Notes under the pieces: model-generated
Databases searched by the model: none
What the model saw: the letters and a program-made list of their open reading frames with translations, nothing else
What the model was told of the DNA's origin: nothing
Shown: positions 7,226-17,000 of the stretch, piece after piece
How positions within the stretch are numbered: the stretch's first letter is position 1
Layout of the letters: each line of letters starts with the position of its first letter
Program-made: the position numbers and the translations under genes
Origin: Mycolicibacter sp. MU0083
Lineage (GTDB): Bacteria; Actinomycetota; Actinomycetes; Mycobacteriales; Mycobacteriaceae
Assembly: GCF_963378075.1 (NCBI RefSeq)
Contig: NZ_OY726394.1
Location: forward strand, 620,001-684,000
Direction: 5' to 3'
Length of the DNA stretch: 64,000 nt

Positions 7226-8644
7226 CTACCAGGGACTGGGCGCGTAATCCTTGAGGAAACAGCCGTAGAGGTCCTCCCCGGCTTCACCGCGCACGATCGG
7301 GTCGTAGACGCGGGCGGCGCCGTCGACCAGATCCAGCGGGGCGTGGAACCCCTCCTCGGCCAACCGGAGCTTGGTGGGATGCGGCCGCTCGTCGGTGATC
7401 CAACCGGTGTCCACCGCGGTCATCAGGATCCCGTCGGACTCCAGCATCTCCGCGGCACTGGTGCGGGTCAGCATGTTCAACGCGGCCTTGGCCATATTGG
7501 TGTGCGGATGCCCCGGGCCCTTGTACTGGCGGCTGAACTGGCCCTCCATCGCCGAGACGTTCACCACGTACTTACGCCGGGCCGCGGCCGCCGCCATCGC
7601 CGGCCGCAGCCGGCTGACCAGGATGAACGGTGCGGTCTGATTGCACAGCTGCACTTCGAGCAGCTCCAGGGCGTCCACCTCGTGCACCCGCTGCGTCCAG
7701 CTGTTCACCGACGCGGTATCGGGCAGCAGCCCGCCGGCGTCCACGGCGATACCGGCGGCGATGCGCTGCGGGGAGGCGCTGCGGGCGGTCAGCGCCAGCT
7801 CGGTCAACGCGTGCGGGGTCTGGTGTTCGGCCAGGCTGCCGGCCAGGGCCGCCGGATGGGCGTCGCTGACGTGGTCGAAGGTGATCACGTCCACCAGCTC
7901 GTTCGACGGGGTGCGTTCGGCCTCGACCAGGGCGGCATAGGAGCCGGGTGCGCGCCGCACCGTCTGGGCGGCGTTGTTGATCAAAATGTCCAGCGGGCCC
8001 TGCGCGGCCACCGTGTCGGCCAACGCGACGACCTGGGCCGGGTCCCGCAGGTCGATACCCACCACCTGCAGGCGGTGCAGCCAGTCGCCGCTGTCGGGCA
8101 TCGCGGCGAAGCGACGCACCGCGTCGTTCGGGAAACGCGTGGTGACGGTGGTGTGGGCGCCGTCGCGCAGCAGCCGCAGCGCGATGTACATGCCGATCTT
8201 GGCGCGCCCCCCGGTCAGCAGGGCACGACGGCCGGTGAGGTCGGTGCGGGCGTCCCGCTTGGCCCGGCTCATCGCGGCGCAGTCCGGGCAGAGCTGGTGA
8301 TAGAACGCGTCGACCTGCGTGTAGTGGGTTTTGCAGATGTAGCAGGCCTGCGAGCGCAGCAAGGTGCCCGCCGACGCCCCGACAGCCGACGACACCAGCG
8401 GAATGCCCTGCGTCTCGTCGTCGATCCGGCCCGGCGCCCCGGTGGCGGTGGCGGCGATGACGGCCTGGTCGGCGGCGGCCACCGCGTCGCGTTTAGCGGT
8501 CCGGCGGGCCTTCTTCAGCGCTTTGAACATCCGCCCGGTGGCCCGGCGCACCGCCAGCGCGTCGGGGTGGTCCGGGGGCAGCGAGTCGACCTCGGCGAGC
8601 ACCTGCAGGCAGGTGGCCAGTCTTTCCGGGTCGATCTCGGTCAC
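7226..8644 (-). CDS. SDR-family protein with N-terminal zinc ribbon
   Basis: 472 residues, GTG start. Residues about 1-60 are helical and basic (FKALKKARRTAKRD). Near 100-125 there is a four-cysteine ribbon (CYICKTHY...LCPDC). The Rossmann SDR domain begins near residue 138: LLTGGRAKIGMYIALRLL and ILINNAAQT. The usual catalytic serine is present in NVSAMEG, but the Y-x3-K position reads T-N-M-A-K, so the tyrosine is replaced while a Tyr lies eight residues earlier (QYKGPGHPH). It may be a non-standard dehydrogenase or a binding protein. It converges with the SDR at 6377 and diverges from prfC with only about 70 bases between starts. No family name recalled. Confidence 0.8.
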   Translation of the reverse strand: MTEIDPERLATCLQVLAEVDSLPPDHPDALAVRRATGRMFKALKKARRTAKRDAVAAADQAVIAATATGAPGRIDDETQGIPLVSSAVGASAGTLLRSQACYICKTHYTQVDAFYHQLCPDCAAMSRAKRDARTDLTGRRALLTGGRAKIGMYIALRLLRDGAHTTVTTRFPNDAVRRFAAMPDSGDWLHRLQVVGIDLRDPAQVVALADTVAAQGPLDILINNAAQTVRRAPGSYAALVEAERTPSNELVDVITFDHVSDAHPAALAGSLAEHQTPHALTELALTARSASPQRIAAGIAVDAGGLLPDTASVNSWTQRVHEVDALELLEVQLCNQTAPFILVSRLRPAMAAAAARRKYVVNVSAMEGQFSRQYKGPGHPHTNMAKAALNMLTRTSAAEMLESDGILMTAVDTGWITDERPHPTKLRLAEEGFHAPLDLVDGAARVYDPIVRGEAGEDLYGCFLKDYAPSPW

Positions 8645-8715
8645 GTCTGGAAGGGTATCGGGCCGAGCGCTCGATTAACGATCTGCCCAGATCGACCAAT
8701 ACACTGCCTGACGCA

Positions 8716-10356
8716 ATGAGCGAGAACGCTGTGGAATCCCCGACGGTCGCCACTGCGCCGCAAGCCGCCCGGATCTCCGCCGAAGCAGCCCGCCGCAGAA
8801 CCTTCGCCGTCATCAGCCACCCCGACGCCGGTAAGTCCACCTTGACCGAGGCGTTGGTGCTGCATGCCAAGGCCATCACCGAAGCCGGCGCCGTGCACGG
8901 CAAATCCGGCCGGCGTGCCACCGTCTCGGACTGGATGGAGATGGAGAAGGCCCGCGGCATCTCCATCACCTCGACCGCACTGCAGTTCCCCTACCGCAGC
9001 AGCGCCGGCCAGGACTGCGTCATCAACCTGCTCGACACCCCCGGCCACGCCGACTTCTCCGAGGACACCTACCGGGTGCTGACCGCGGTGGACTCCGCGG
9101 TGATGCTGATCGACGCCGCCAAAGGCCTGGAGCCGCAGACCCTCAAACTGTTCCAGGTGTGCCGGCACCGCCGAATCCCGATCATCACCGTGATCAACAA
9201 GTGGGACCGGCCCGGCCGGCACGCCCTGGAATTGATGGACGAGATCGCCGAGCGGATCGGGTTGCGGCCCACCCCGCTGACCTGGCCGGTCGGCATCGCC
9301 GGGGAATTCGACGGGGTGCTGGACCGCCGGACCGGCAACTTCATCCGGTTCACTCGCACCGCCGGCGGCGCCACCGCCGCCCCCGAGCAGCACTTCGCCG
9401 CCGCCGACGCCCAAGCCGCGGCCGGCAGCGACTGGGACACCGCGGTCGAGGAGTCCGAACTGCTGTCCGCAGACGGCTCCGACTTCGACCGCGACGGCTT
9501 CCTGGGCTGCGAATCGACCCCGGTGCTGTTCACCTCGGCGGCGTTGAACTTCGGGGTGAACCAGCTGCTCGACGTGCTCGCCGAACTGGCGCCCCCGCCC
9601 AACGGGGCGACGGACGTCGACGGCGCCCGGCGCGCCACCGATGCGCCGTTCAGCGCGTTCGTGTTCAAGGTGCAGGCCGGCATGGACACCGCCCACCGCG
9701 ACCGGATCGCGTTCGCACGGGTGTACTCGGGCACCTTCGAGCGCGGTGACGTGCTGACGCACGGCGCCACCGGCAAACCGTTCGTCACCAAATACGCCCA
9801 GTCGGTCTTCGGCCAGCAGCGCGCCACCCTGGACACCGCCTGGCCCGGGGATGTGATCGGGTTGGCCAACGCCGCCGTGCTGCGCCCCGGCGACACACTG
9901 TATTGCGATGTGCCCGTGCAGTATCCGCCGATCCCCAGCTTCTCGCCCGAGCATTTCTCGGTGGCACGCAACACCGACCCGAGCAAGCACAAGCAGTTCC
10001 GCCGCGGCATCGAGCAACTGGACCAGGAGGGTGTGGTCCAGGTGCTGTTCTCCGACCGGCGCGGCGAGCAGGCCCCGGTGCTGGCCGCGGTCGGGCCGAT
10101 GCAGTTCGAGGTGGCCGCCCATCGGATGGCCACCGAGATGGGTGCCCCGATCTCACTGGAACCGCTGCCGTACCAGGTGGCGCGGATCGTCGACGCCGAC
10201 GGCGCCGAGATCGTCGCCAAGCAGGCGCTGGCCGAAGTGATGACCCGCACCGACGGGGTGCACCTGGTGCTGTTCAACACCAAATGGCTGCTGCAGGGCT
10301 TTGTGCGCGACCACCCCGAGGTGAAGCTGCGCTCCCTGGTGGCCGCCGAAGGCTAA
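8716..10356 (+). CDS. prfC: Peptide chain release factor 3
   Basis: 546-residue translational GTPase that recycles RF1/RF2 after termination. G1 loop SHPDAGKSTLTE near residue 35, switch 1 MEMEKARGISITST, G3 DTPGHADFSEDTYR, G4 NKWDR, then domain 2 (FKVQAGMDTAHRDRIAFARV) and the RF3 C-terminal domain with GPMQFEVAAHRM. These, with the length, separate it from EF-G and LepA. It overlaps the convergent NYN gene by four bases at its end. Non-essential in many bacteria. Confidence 0.96.
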   Translation: MSENAVESPTVATAPQAARISAEAARRRTFAVISHPDAGKSTLTEALVLHAKAITEAGAVHGKSGRRATVSDWMEMEKARGISITSTALQFPYRSSAGQDCVINLLDTPGHADFSEDTYRVLTAVDSAVMLIDAAKGLEPQTLKLFQVCRHRRIPIITVINKWDRPGRHALELMDEIAERIGLRPTPLTWPVGIAGEFDGVLDRRTGNFIRFTRTAGGATAAPEQHFAAADAQAAAGSDWDTAVEESELLSADGSDFDRDGFLGCESTPVLFTSAALNFGVNQLLDVLAELAPPPNGATDVDGARRATDAPFSAFVFKVQAGMDTAHRDRIAFARVYSGTFERGDVLTHGATGKPFVTKYAQSVFGQQRATLDTAWPGDVIGLANAAVLRPGDTLYCDVPVQYPPIPSFSPEHFSVARNTDPSKHKQFRRGIEQLDQEGVVQVLFSDRRGEQAPVLAAVGPMQFEVAAHRMATEMGAPISLEPLPYQVARIVDADGAEIVAKQALAEVMTRTDGVHLVLFNTKWLLQGFVRDHPEVKLRSLVAAEG

Positions 10357-11219
10357 CCGCGCAGCCGCACCAGCCGCGTCGTCGAACTCTCGTCCAACTC
10401 CACCAGGTCGGAATACGACCGCAGGAAATCGCTGAACGACTTGTAGCCCAGCGCTTTCTCGCTGAACGACGGATCCATCCGCTTCATCTGGGCCTTGACC
10501 GCCGAATTGTGCAGCCACTCGCCGTCGTCCTTCTCCATCCCGATCCGCAGGGCGCGGGTGAGTAGTCCGGTCGCGGTGTCCAGCGGATCCGGTTGCGGCT
10601 CCTCGGGTTCGGCCTTGGCCTGGCGGCTGCGCTGCTTGGGTTCGGCTTCGGCCGGGGCGGGCTCGACGGCCGGCACCCCGGGCAGCGCGTCGTAGCTGAC
10701 GAAGTCGTCGCAGGCCGCGGCCAGGGCGCGACTGGTGGAGCCGGCCACCCCGATCCCGACGACGTAGCGGCCCAAGCGTTTACAGCGTTGGGCCAGGGCG
10801 ATGTAGTCGGAGTCACCGGCCACGATCACCACGTGGGTCAGATCCGGCAGCCGGAACATGTCCTCGACCGCGTCGACGGCCAGCCGGATATCGGCGCCGT
10901 TCTTGCCGTAGGCGGCCGCCGGGAACAACTGCACCAGGTCGACCGCGCGTCCCACCAGTTGCGCGCGGTAGCCGGTGTTGACCTCCGCCGACCAATCGGC
11001 GTAGGCGCGGGTGAGGACCAGGGTGCCGAACGACGACGCGAAATCGATGATCGCCCCGACGTCCACGGTGGCCCGGGCCAGGCGTTCCGGCTGCTTCGCC
11101 AGGCCCTTGGACTTGTCCTTCTGAAAGGAGTTGCGGCCGTTGACCTGGTCATAGCGGGAGATCACGATGTTGTCGAAGTCGAGGTAGACCGCGACGCGGG
11201 TGTCGCCGGATTCCGTCAT
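10353..11219 (-). CDS. NYN-domain nuclease-like protein with C-terminal OST-HTH/LOTUS-type domain
   Basis: 288 residues. The NYN (LabA/DUF88) PIN-like domain fills residues 8-170, with acidic metal-site residues in AVYLDFDNIV, ADIRLAVDAVE and VIVAGDSDYIALA. After a low-complexity charged linker (EPAPAEAEPKQRSRQAK) the last about 75 residues (ALRIGMEKDDGEWLHNSAVK, then LGYKSFSDFLRSY and TRLVRLRG) look like an OST-HTH RNA-binding module. The combination suggests an RNA nuclease or RNA-binding protein. It converges on prfC, the two stop codons interlocking (10353-10356). Confidence 0.85.
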   Translation of the reverse strand: MTESGDTRVAVYLDFDNIVISRYDQVNGRNSFQKDKSKGLAKQPERLARATVDVGAIIDFASSFGTLVLTRAYADWSAEVNTGYRAQLVGRAVDLVQLFPAAAYGKNGADIRLAVDAVEDMFRLPDLTHVVIVAGDSDYIALAQRCKRLGRYVVGIGVAGSTSRALAAACDDFVSYDALPGVPAVEPAPAEAEPKQRSRQAKAEPEEPQPDPLDTATGLLTRALRIGMEKDDGEWLHNSAVKAQMKRMDPSFSEKALGYKSFSDFLRSYSDLVELDESSTTRLVRLRG

Positions 11220-11265
11220 GGGTCCAGTGTGGCCGACCGGGCGGCGCGGCGACAGGGTGGGGGAT

Positions 11266-11574
11266 TCACCCGGCCCGGTACCAGCGGGGGATCAACTCCG
11301 GATCCGGCAGCGGGTACTGGCCGTAGAAGCCGTGCGGATCCCCGCGCAGCACTTGGGCGTTCTGCACCTCGGCGCGCAGCCGCAGGGCATCGTGGCGTTC
11401 CTGTTCGGCGGCACGATGCGCCGCGTAAGCCTGGATGAGCCAGCGGATCGCGAACACCAGCGCGGCGACCGCCGCGGCGGCCAGGATCAGGTAGCGCAGC
11501 CACCACAGCAGTGCCAGCACCACCAGCAGCGCGAAAAGCGCACCGTCGCCCTGGGACCCTCTGCTCTTGCTCAT
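11266..11574 (-). CDS. Small membrane protein, 102 residues
   Basis: MSKSRGSQGD is followed by two adjacent hydrophobic segments (FALLVVLALLWWLRY and LILAAAAVAALVFAIRWLI, residues 12-48), then a charged helix (AAHRAAEQERHDALRLRAEV) and a conserved-looking tail PHGFYGQYPLPDPELIPRWY. The start at 11574 is chosen because the ATG follows GAGG closely and begins the soluble head; longer in-frame starts to 11940 overlap the vapC gene antisense-free region implausibly. I do not know the family. Function unknown. Confidence 0.65.
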   Translation of the reverse strand: MSKSRGSQGDGALFALLVVLALLWWLRYLILAAAAVAALVFAIRWLIQAYAAHRAAEQERHDALRLRAEVQNAQVLRGDPHGFYGQYPLPDPELIPRWYRAG

Positions 11575-11612
11575 GACCTCACGGTAGGACGGGGGTCTGA
11601 CAGGCCCGGTCG

Positions 11613-12011
11613 TCAGCGGCCCGGGGCGATGACCGACAGTCCGAGTTCGGCGGCGGCGGCGAGCAGTCGGGTGTCGTAGGCGACAAACGCGGTCAGATCG
11701 GCACCGAACATCGTGCGGGCGGTAGCTAGGTGGATTGCGTGGAGTGAACGCAGCATCGGGTCGGGATATGCCGCCGCAGCGGCCCGAACTACCTCGTTCA
11801 CCTCGTATCGGGAGACTCGTGCCAGCATTGCCGGGACGTCGACGAGCAACGATGGTTCCGCCCGTCGGATAGCGCGAGGCAGTTCGACCTCGATGAGCGC
11901 TGAGGACACCCAGGGCGTTGGCTCCCGTGTGGCGAGCCAATCGACGAGCGAATCACTTTCCGGCTCACGCCGGATGAGCTTCACCAGCGCCGACGTGTCC
12001 AGATACAGCAT
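11613..12011 (-). CDS. vapC: VapC-type PIN-domain toxin
   Basis: 132-residue PIN ribonuclease. Acidic metal-site residues are seen in MLYLDTSALVKL (D5), SSALIEVELPRA (E41 region), LRSLHAIHLATA and FVAYDTRLL (late Asp). VapC toxins cleave tRNA or rRNA and are held by VapB. It follows vapB with a one-base stop/start overlap (TGATG). The number of VapBC pairs in mycobacteria makes an exact orthologue uncertain, so no number is given. Confidence 0.9.
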   Translation of the reverse strand: MLYLDTSALVKLIRREPESDSLVDWLATREPTPWVSSALIEVELPRAIRRAEPSLLVDVPAMLARVSRYEVNEVVRAAAAAYPDPMLRSLHAIHLATARTMFGADLTAFVAYDTRLLAAAAELGLSVIAPGR

Positions 12012-12283
12012 CAGTAGCGCTCGTCATCCCGCATCTCGCGGAGTAGTTCCCCTGCCTCGTGGTCAGTGCGAATCGGGCCCGTTGGGCGAGGCACCGGCCC
12101 GCTGACGGTCGCCGGATGAAGCAGCCCAGCCGTGATCATCTCGGTTAGTGGACTGTCTTGGGCGGGGACAAGGCGGGCGATCACCGTTCCCCGCTCGGTG
12201 ATGTCGAGGGCTTCTCCCCGCTTGACGCGTGCCAGGACGCCGGCGGTGTTCTGATTGAGCTCGCGGATCGGCACCTCGGCCAT
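12011..12283 (-). CDS. vapB: VapB-type antitoxin, Phd/YefM fold
   Basis: 90 residues. The N-terminal half is a Phd/YefM DNA-binding domain (VPIRELNQNTAGVLARVKRG, ALDITERGTVIARLVP). The C-terminal half, rich in proline and acidic residues (GPIRTDHEAGELLREMRDDE), would wrap the VapC active site. It is expected to repress its own promoter, alone and with the toxin; a matching inverted repeat lies 20 bases upstream (12303-12315). Start ATG 12283 opens the conserved domain. Confidence 0.9.
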   Translation of the reverse strand: MAEVPIRELNQNTAGVLARVKRGEALDITERGTVIARLVPAQDSPLTEMITAGLLHPATVSGPVPRPTGPIRTDHEAGELLREMRDDERY

Positions 12284-12291
12284 CCCTGAAG

Positions 12292-12315
12292 TGTACTACC
12301 GTTTTGTACTACAAA
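12292..12315 (-). promoter_or_regulatory. VapBC operator candidate
   Basis: A perfect inverted repeat TTTGTA-C-TACAAA (12303-12315) and a direct repeat of TGTACTAC (12292-12299 and 12305-12312; period 13) lie directly upstream of vapB. The placement within 10-35 bases of the ATG is what autoregulation by a Phd-type antitoxin would require. Confidence 0.5.
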
Positions 12316-12334
12316 GCGTCCGCTGCTCGCGGCC

Positions 12335-14083
12335 TCACGCCTCCTGCAGTCGCAACGCCAACCCCGAGGCCCGCACCACCCGCCGATCCAGTGCGGCGCG
12401 GATCTCCTGCTCGGAGCCGACCACCCGCACCTGATGCTTGGCGCGGGTCACCGCGGTGTAGAACAGCTCCCGGGTCAGCAACCGCGACTCGACCGGCGGC
12501 ATCAGCACCGTCACCACGTCGGCTTCGCTGCCCTGACTCTTGTGGATGGTCATCGCGTACATGCTGTCGACGTCGGAGAGCCGGCCGGTGGCGAAATCCA
12601 CCGGGCCCGACGCGGTCGCGATCACCGCCCGCAGGCCCTCGTCGTCGGCCACCACCACACCGGTGTCGCCGTTGCGCACACCCAGTCCGTAATCGTTGGC
12701 GGTGACCAGCAGTGGACGTCCGGCATACCACTCCGACCACAGCGGATCCCCGGTCTGATCGGACACCCAGCGGCGCACCTGACGGTTCCAGTGATTCGCC
12801 CCGTGCTGGCCGTCGCGGTGCGCACACAACAACCGGTGCTCGTCGAGATTGCGCAGCGCCTCGCCGGCATCACCGAGCACCGCCGCCTGCCGGACCCGCA
12901 ACGCGTGCGGCACCGCGATCTCGGCCAGCTTCCCGGCCAGTGCGGCCGGGCCCGTCACGTCGATCCACTCCCGGTGTTCGTCGCCGGAGCGCAGCAGGTC
13001 GATGACGGTGTCGCCGTCCCCGGCCCGGATGGCTGCGGCCAACTCGCCGATCGACTTCTTGTAGCGGTGCGCGGTCGACAGCGTCGCCACCCGGGTACCG
13101 GGCCGGGCCGCCAGACCCTCCACCAGGTCGGCCAGCACCGCCCCGGCCTCCACCGACGCCAACTGGTCGGGGTCACCCACCAGGATCAGCCGGGCGGTCG
13201 GCCGGACCGCCTCCAGCAGCCGGGCCATCATGGTCAGCGGCACCATCGACGTCTCGTCGACGACGATCACGTCGTGCGGCAGCCGATTGGCCCGATTGTG
13301 CTTGAACCGCGACGAATTCCCGGGCCGCGAACCCAACAGCGTGTGCAGGGTGCTGGCCTGCAACCCGGCCAGCCGGGCCTGATCGATCGGGTCGAGCCTG
13401 CCGACCTCACCGGCCACAGCCTCGGTCAGCCGTGCCGCGGCCTTGCCGGTGGGGGCGGCCAGCGCGATCCGCAGCCGCGGGCGTCCGGCCCCCTCGGACC
13501 GGTCGGCCAGCAGCGCCAGCAGTCGGGCCACCGTGGTGGTCTTGCCGGTGCCCGGACCACCGGTCAACACCGTGACGGCCTGTGTCAGCGCGATCTCGGC
13601 GGCCGCCCGCTGTTCGTGATACTCCGGCGGGAACAGCCGCTCCACCGCGGCCAGCCCGGCCGGCCCGGCGTGCGGGGTGGACAGTGCCAGCAGGTCGGCG
13701 CAGACCTGCTCCTCCTCCCGCCAATAACGGTCCAGGTAGAGCAGTCGATCCGCGTAGAAGCGCAGCACCTGCCTGGCCACCAGGGAACTCGCGCGCACCG
13801 TCGCCAGCCACGCCGTCGGCTCCGGCCACGGCAACTCCGGCAGCTCGGTGCCGGCGGCCACCGTCGCCAACTCCAGGCAGACCGATCCGGTGCGCAGCGC
13901 GCGTACCGTCAACGCCACCGCCAGCGCCACCGTCTCGTCGGATTCGCCGCCCAGCGTGCAGAGCCGTTGTGCGGTATGCACATCCGCGGACTCGAGCACC
14001 CCGGCCTCGTTGAACTGCCGCAGCAGGCCGGTGGCCCGGTGTGCCACCCGGCACGACAGCGGATCGATGACGTCGGTGCTCAT
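12335..14083 (-). CDS. recD: RecBCD helicase subunit RecD
   Basis: 582 residues. 5'-to-3' helicase subunit of the RecBCD exonuclease that processes double-strand breaks. Walker A TGGPGTGKTTTVARL near residue 175, Walker B VIVVDETSMVPL, GDPDQLASVEAGAV, and C-terminal helicase motif MTIHKSQGSEADVV with YTAVTRAKH. The start at 14083 overlaps the recB stop by four bases (ATGA). Last gene of the recC-recB-recD operon. In mycobacteria RecBCD serves mainly single-strand annealing, with AdnAB doing recombination (published for M. smegmatis). Confidence 0.96.
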   Translation of the reverse strand: MSTDVIDPLSCRVAHRATGLLRQFNEAGVLESADVHTAQRLCTLGGESDETVALAVALTVRALRTGSVCLELATVAAGTELPELPWPEPTAWLATVRASSLVARQVLRFYADRLLYLDRYWREEEQVCADLLALSTPHAGPAGLAAVERLFPPEYHEQRAAAEIALTQAVTVLTGGPGTGKTTTVARLLALLADRSEGAGRPRLRIALAAPTGKAAARLTEAVAGEVGRLDPIDQARLAGLQASTLHTLLGSRPGNSSRFKHNRANRLPHDVIVVDETSMVPLTMMARLLEAVRPTARLILVGDPDQLASVEAGAVLADLVEGLAARPGTRVATLSTAHRYKKSIGELAAAIRAGDGDTVIDLLRSGDEHREWIDVTGPAALAGKLAEIAVPHALRVRQAAVLGDAGEALRNLDEHRLLCAHRDGQHGANHWNRQVRRWVSDQTGDPLWSEWYAGRPLLVTANDYGLGVRNGDTGVVVADDEGLRAVIATASGPVDFATGRLSDVDSMYAMTIHKSQGSEADVVTVLMPPVESRLLTRELFYTAVTRAKHQVRVVGSEQEIRAALDRRVVRASGLALRLQEA

Positions 14084-17000
14084 ACGCCCGCCCCCTGATG
14101 CAACAGATCCGACAACGCCACCACCAGGGCCGTCGGCGGCCGCCAGCTGAACACCCCGGTGGGCGTGCCGTCGACCGTCGGGGTCGCCGGCCCGCACATG
14201 CCGCGCACGAACAGATACAGCACCCCGCCCAGATGCCGATCCGGGTCGTAATTGGGCTGGCGCCATCGCAGGAACCGGTGCAGCACCGCGGTGTAGAGCA
14301 GCGCCTGCAGCGGATAGTCCGAATGCAGCATGGCCTCGGCCATCCGTGACGGACCGTAATCGGCCGCCGTCTCGCCGAGATTGTTCGTCTTGTAGTCGAC
14401 CACCAGATAGCGCCGATCGGGCAGTCGCAACACCACATCCAGGGAACCGGACAGATAGCCGCGCAACGGCTGGCCGCCCAGCGCCTCGGAGAGCAGCCGG
14501 TCAGCATACGGCGCGAACGGGTCGGCGGCGTCGAGGTGCGCGCGCAGCAGCGCGCCGACGTCGGCCACCCGCACCGGCGGCCCGGTGTCCGGGCCGTCGC
14601 CGCCGGCCAGCGGAATCTCGAAATCCAACTCCCGCAACCGATCCGCGATCCCGACCCGACGCAACGTCACATCGCCGGCCAACGGCCCCAACGGTGTGTC
14701 GTGCATCGGCACCAGGGCGGCCGCCAGCACGTCGGCGTCGACGCCGATCGGCCACCACGGCTCGTGCACGCGGACCTGGGCGGCCAACTCCGCGGCCAGG
14801 TCCGCGGCGAACGGATCGGCGGTCTCCAGCACCGCATGCACCAGCGAGCCGAAGGCCGCGCCGGCGGGCAGATCGGCCATCGGGGAACGCAGATCCGTGC
14901 CGACGCCGACGGCGGCCTGGCTGACGGTGATGTCCTGCGACTCGTCGTCGCGGGCGTGCGACTCGGGCTCACTGCCCACCCCCGCCGGGGTGCCCTCCTG
15001 GGCGTGCCGGACCAACGCCGAATACGAGGTGCGCCGCCAGTCGGTGTCGATCCGGCGGTGAAAGTGCCGCACCGCCAGATCCGTCGGCGACGACGGCCGG
15101 GGCACCGGGGTCGGGGCGATCACCTGCGAGTGCTCCACCACCGGGCCGCCGACGTCCTGCCAGGCCTCGAAGTGCGCCCACGCCTCGTCGTCGCTGGGCT
15201 TGGGCAGGCAACTGGTCGGCACCTCGACACTGCCGTGCGACCGGCCGCGCAGCAGCCGCGACAGCCCGCTGTTGACCTCGTCTTTGCTCGGACCCCACCA
15301 GGCCACCACCTGCGACTGCGCCCGGGTCAGTGCGACGTAGGTGATCCGCAGGTGATCCAGGGTCTCCTCGACGTGGTGGAACTGTTTGGCGCGGCCCCGA
15401 TCCGGGCCCGCAGCGCCGCCGATGTACAGGCAGCGCGTCTCGGTGCCGTCCGCGCCGGGCTCGTGATAGAGCAGGTCGCCCCGGTCGCCGATGTTGCGGT
15501 TGAACAGAAACGGCAGATACACCACCGGGAACTGCAGACCCTTGGCCATGAACACCGTCATCAACTGCACCGCACCGGTATCGCTGTCGAGTCGGCGGGT
15601 GCGCTCGGTGGCGCGGCTGGTCTGGTCCTCGCACTGTTTGCGCAGCCAATCACGCAGGCCCGGCAGCCCGAGCCGCTCATCGTGGGCGGCCCGGTTGAGC
15701 AGCTGGCCGATATGCGCGCAGTCGGTCAGCTGCCGTTCGCCGCCGCGCCCGCTCAGCACCCGACGGCCCATCCCGGCCAGCTTGGCGGCCTCGAACACCG
15801 CTGCGATGCCGTGCTGGCGGGCGTGATCGGTCCACTCCCGCAAGGTCTGGGCCACCCGGTCGGTGAGGGCGTCGCCGCCGGCGGCCAGTGTTTCGGCGGT
15901 CTCACCGAAGAACATGGTGCAGGCCGCCGCACGCACCAGCCCGCTGCGGTGCGGGGCGTCGAACGCCTCCAGCAGACACAGCCAGTCCGCGGCCGCACCG
16001 GTCGCGAACACGTTGGCGTCGCCGGTGTAGACCACCGGAATATCCAGTGCGCTCAACGCATCCCGGCACAGTCGGGCGTCGGGGTGACGGTCGACCAGGA
16101 TCGCGATGTCACCGGCGGTGATCGGCCGGCCGTCGTAGCTGGCGCCGGAACCGAGCAGGGCGGCGATATCGGCGGCCAGGTCGGCGGCGATGTGCGTGCG
16201 CAGCGGATCGATCAGGATCTCTTTGGCCGCCGAGCAGCCCAGCGTGGGCCGGTCCACCACCCGCAGCCGGAACGGCGCGTTGTGCGGTGCGCCGGCCAGG
16301 CGCTGCCCGCGGTGATGGGCCTGCACCTGCGGAACCACGATCTCGCGGTGGCCCAACCGGGTGTCGCCCATCACCACCTGCAGGCAGTCGACCAGGTCGG
16401 AATCGCTGCGCCAGTTGGTGTCCAGGGTGCGCCGGTCATCGGCGGTGCGGGCCGCGGCCAGATAGGTGTAGATGTCGCCGCCGCGGAATCCGTAGATGGC
16501 CTGCTTGGGGTCGCCGATCAGCACCAGCGTGCAATGCCCGCGGAAGGCGCTGTCGATGACCTCCCACTGCACCGGGTCGGTGTCCTGGAATTCGTCGACC
16601 ATCACCACCGGCCAGCGCCGGCGCATCCGTTCGGCGGCATCGGAGCCGCTGCGCCGCAAAGCATCCCGCAGCAGGGTCAACAGATCGGTGTAGCCGAGGA
16701 TGCCCTGGCGGCGTTTCCGGTGCGCCAACTCGGCCAGCACCTCGCCGGCGAACTCCAGCCGGACCGCGGCCTCGGTGCCCGGCTCCGGGTCGAGCGGACG
16801 CAACTGCGCGGCGGGCTCCTCCACCACCCGGTTGGCCAGCTTGAGCGCCTCCTCCCGGCTGAACGGGGGCGGGGTCTCGTCATGGCCGAAGCGCTGCAGG
16901 TAACGGTCGTCGACGATCTCGCCGACCAGGTCGGCCAGGCTCTCCACCAGGGTCAGCGTCTCGTCGGTGTCGCCGGCCACCCCGAGGGATTTCAGGACCA

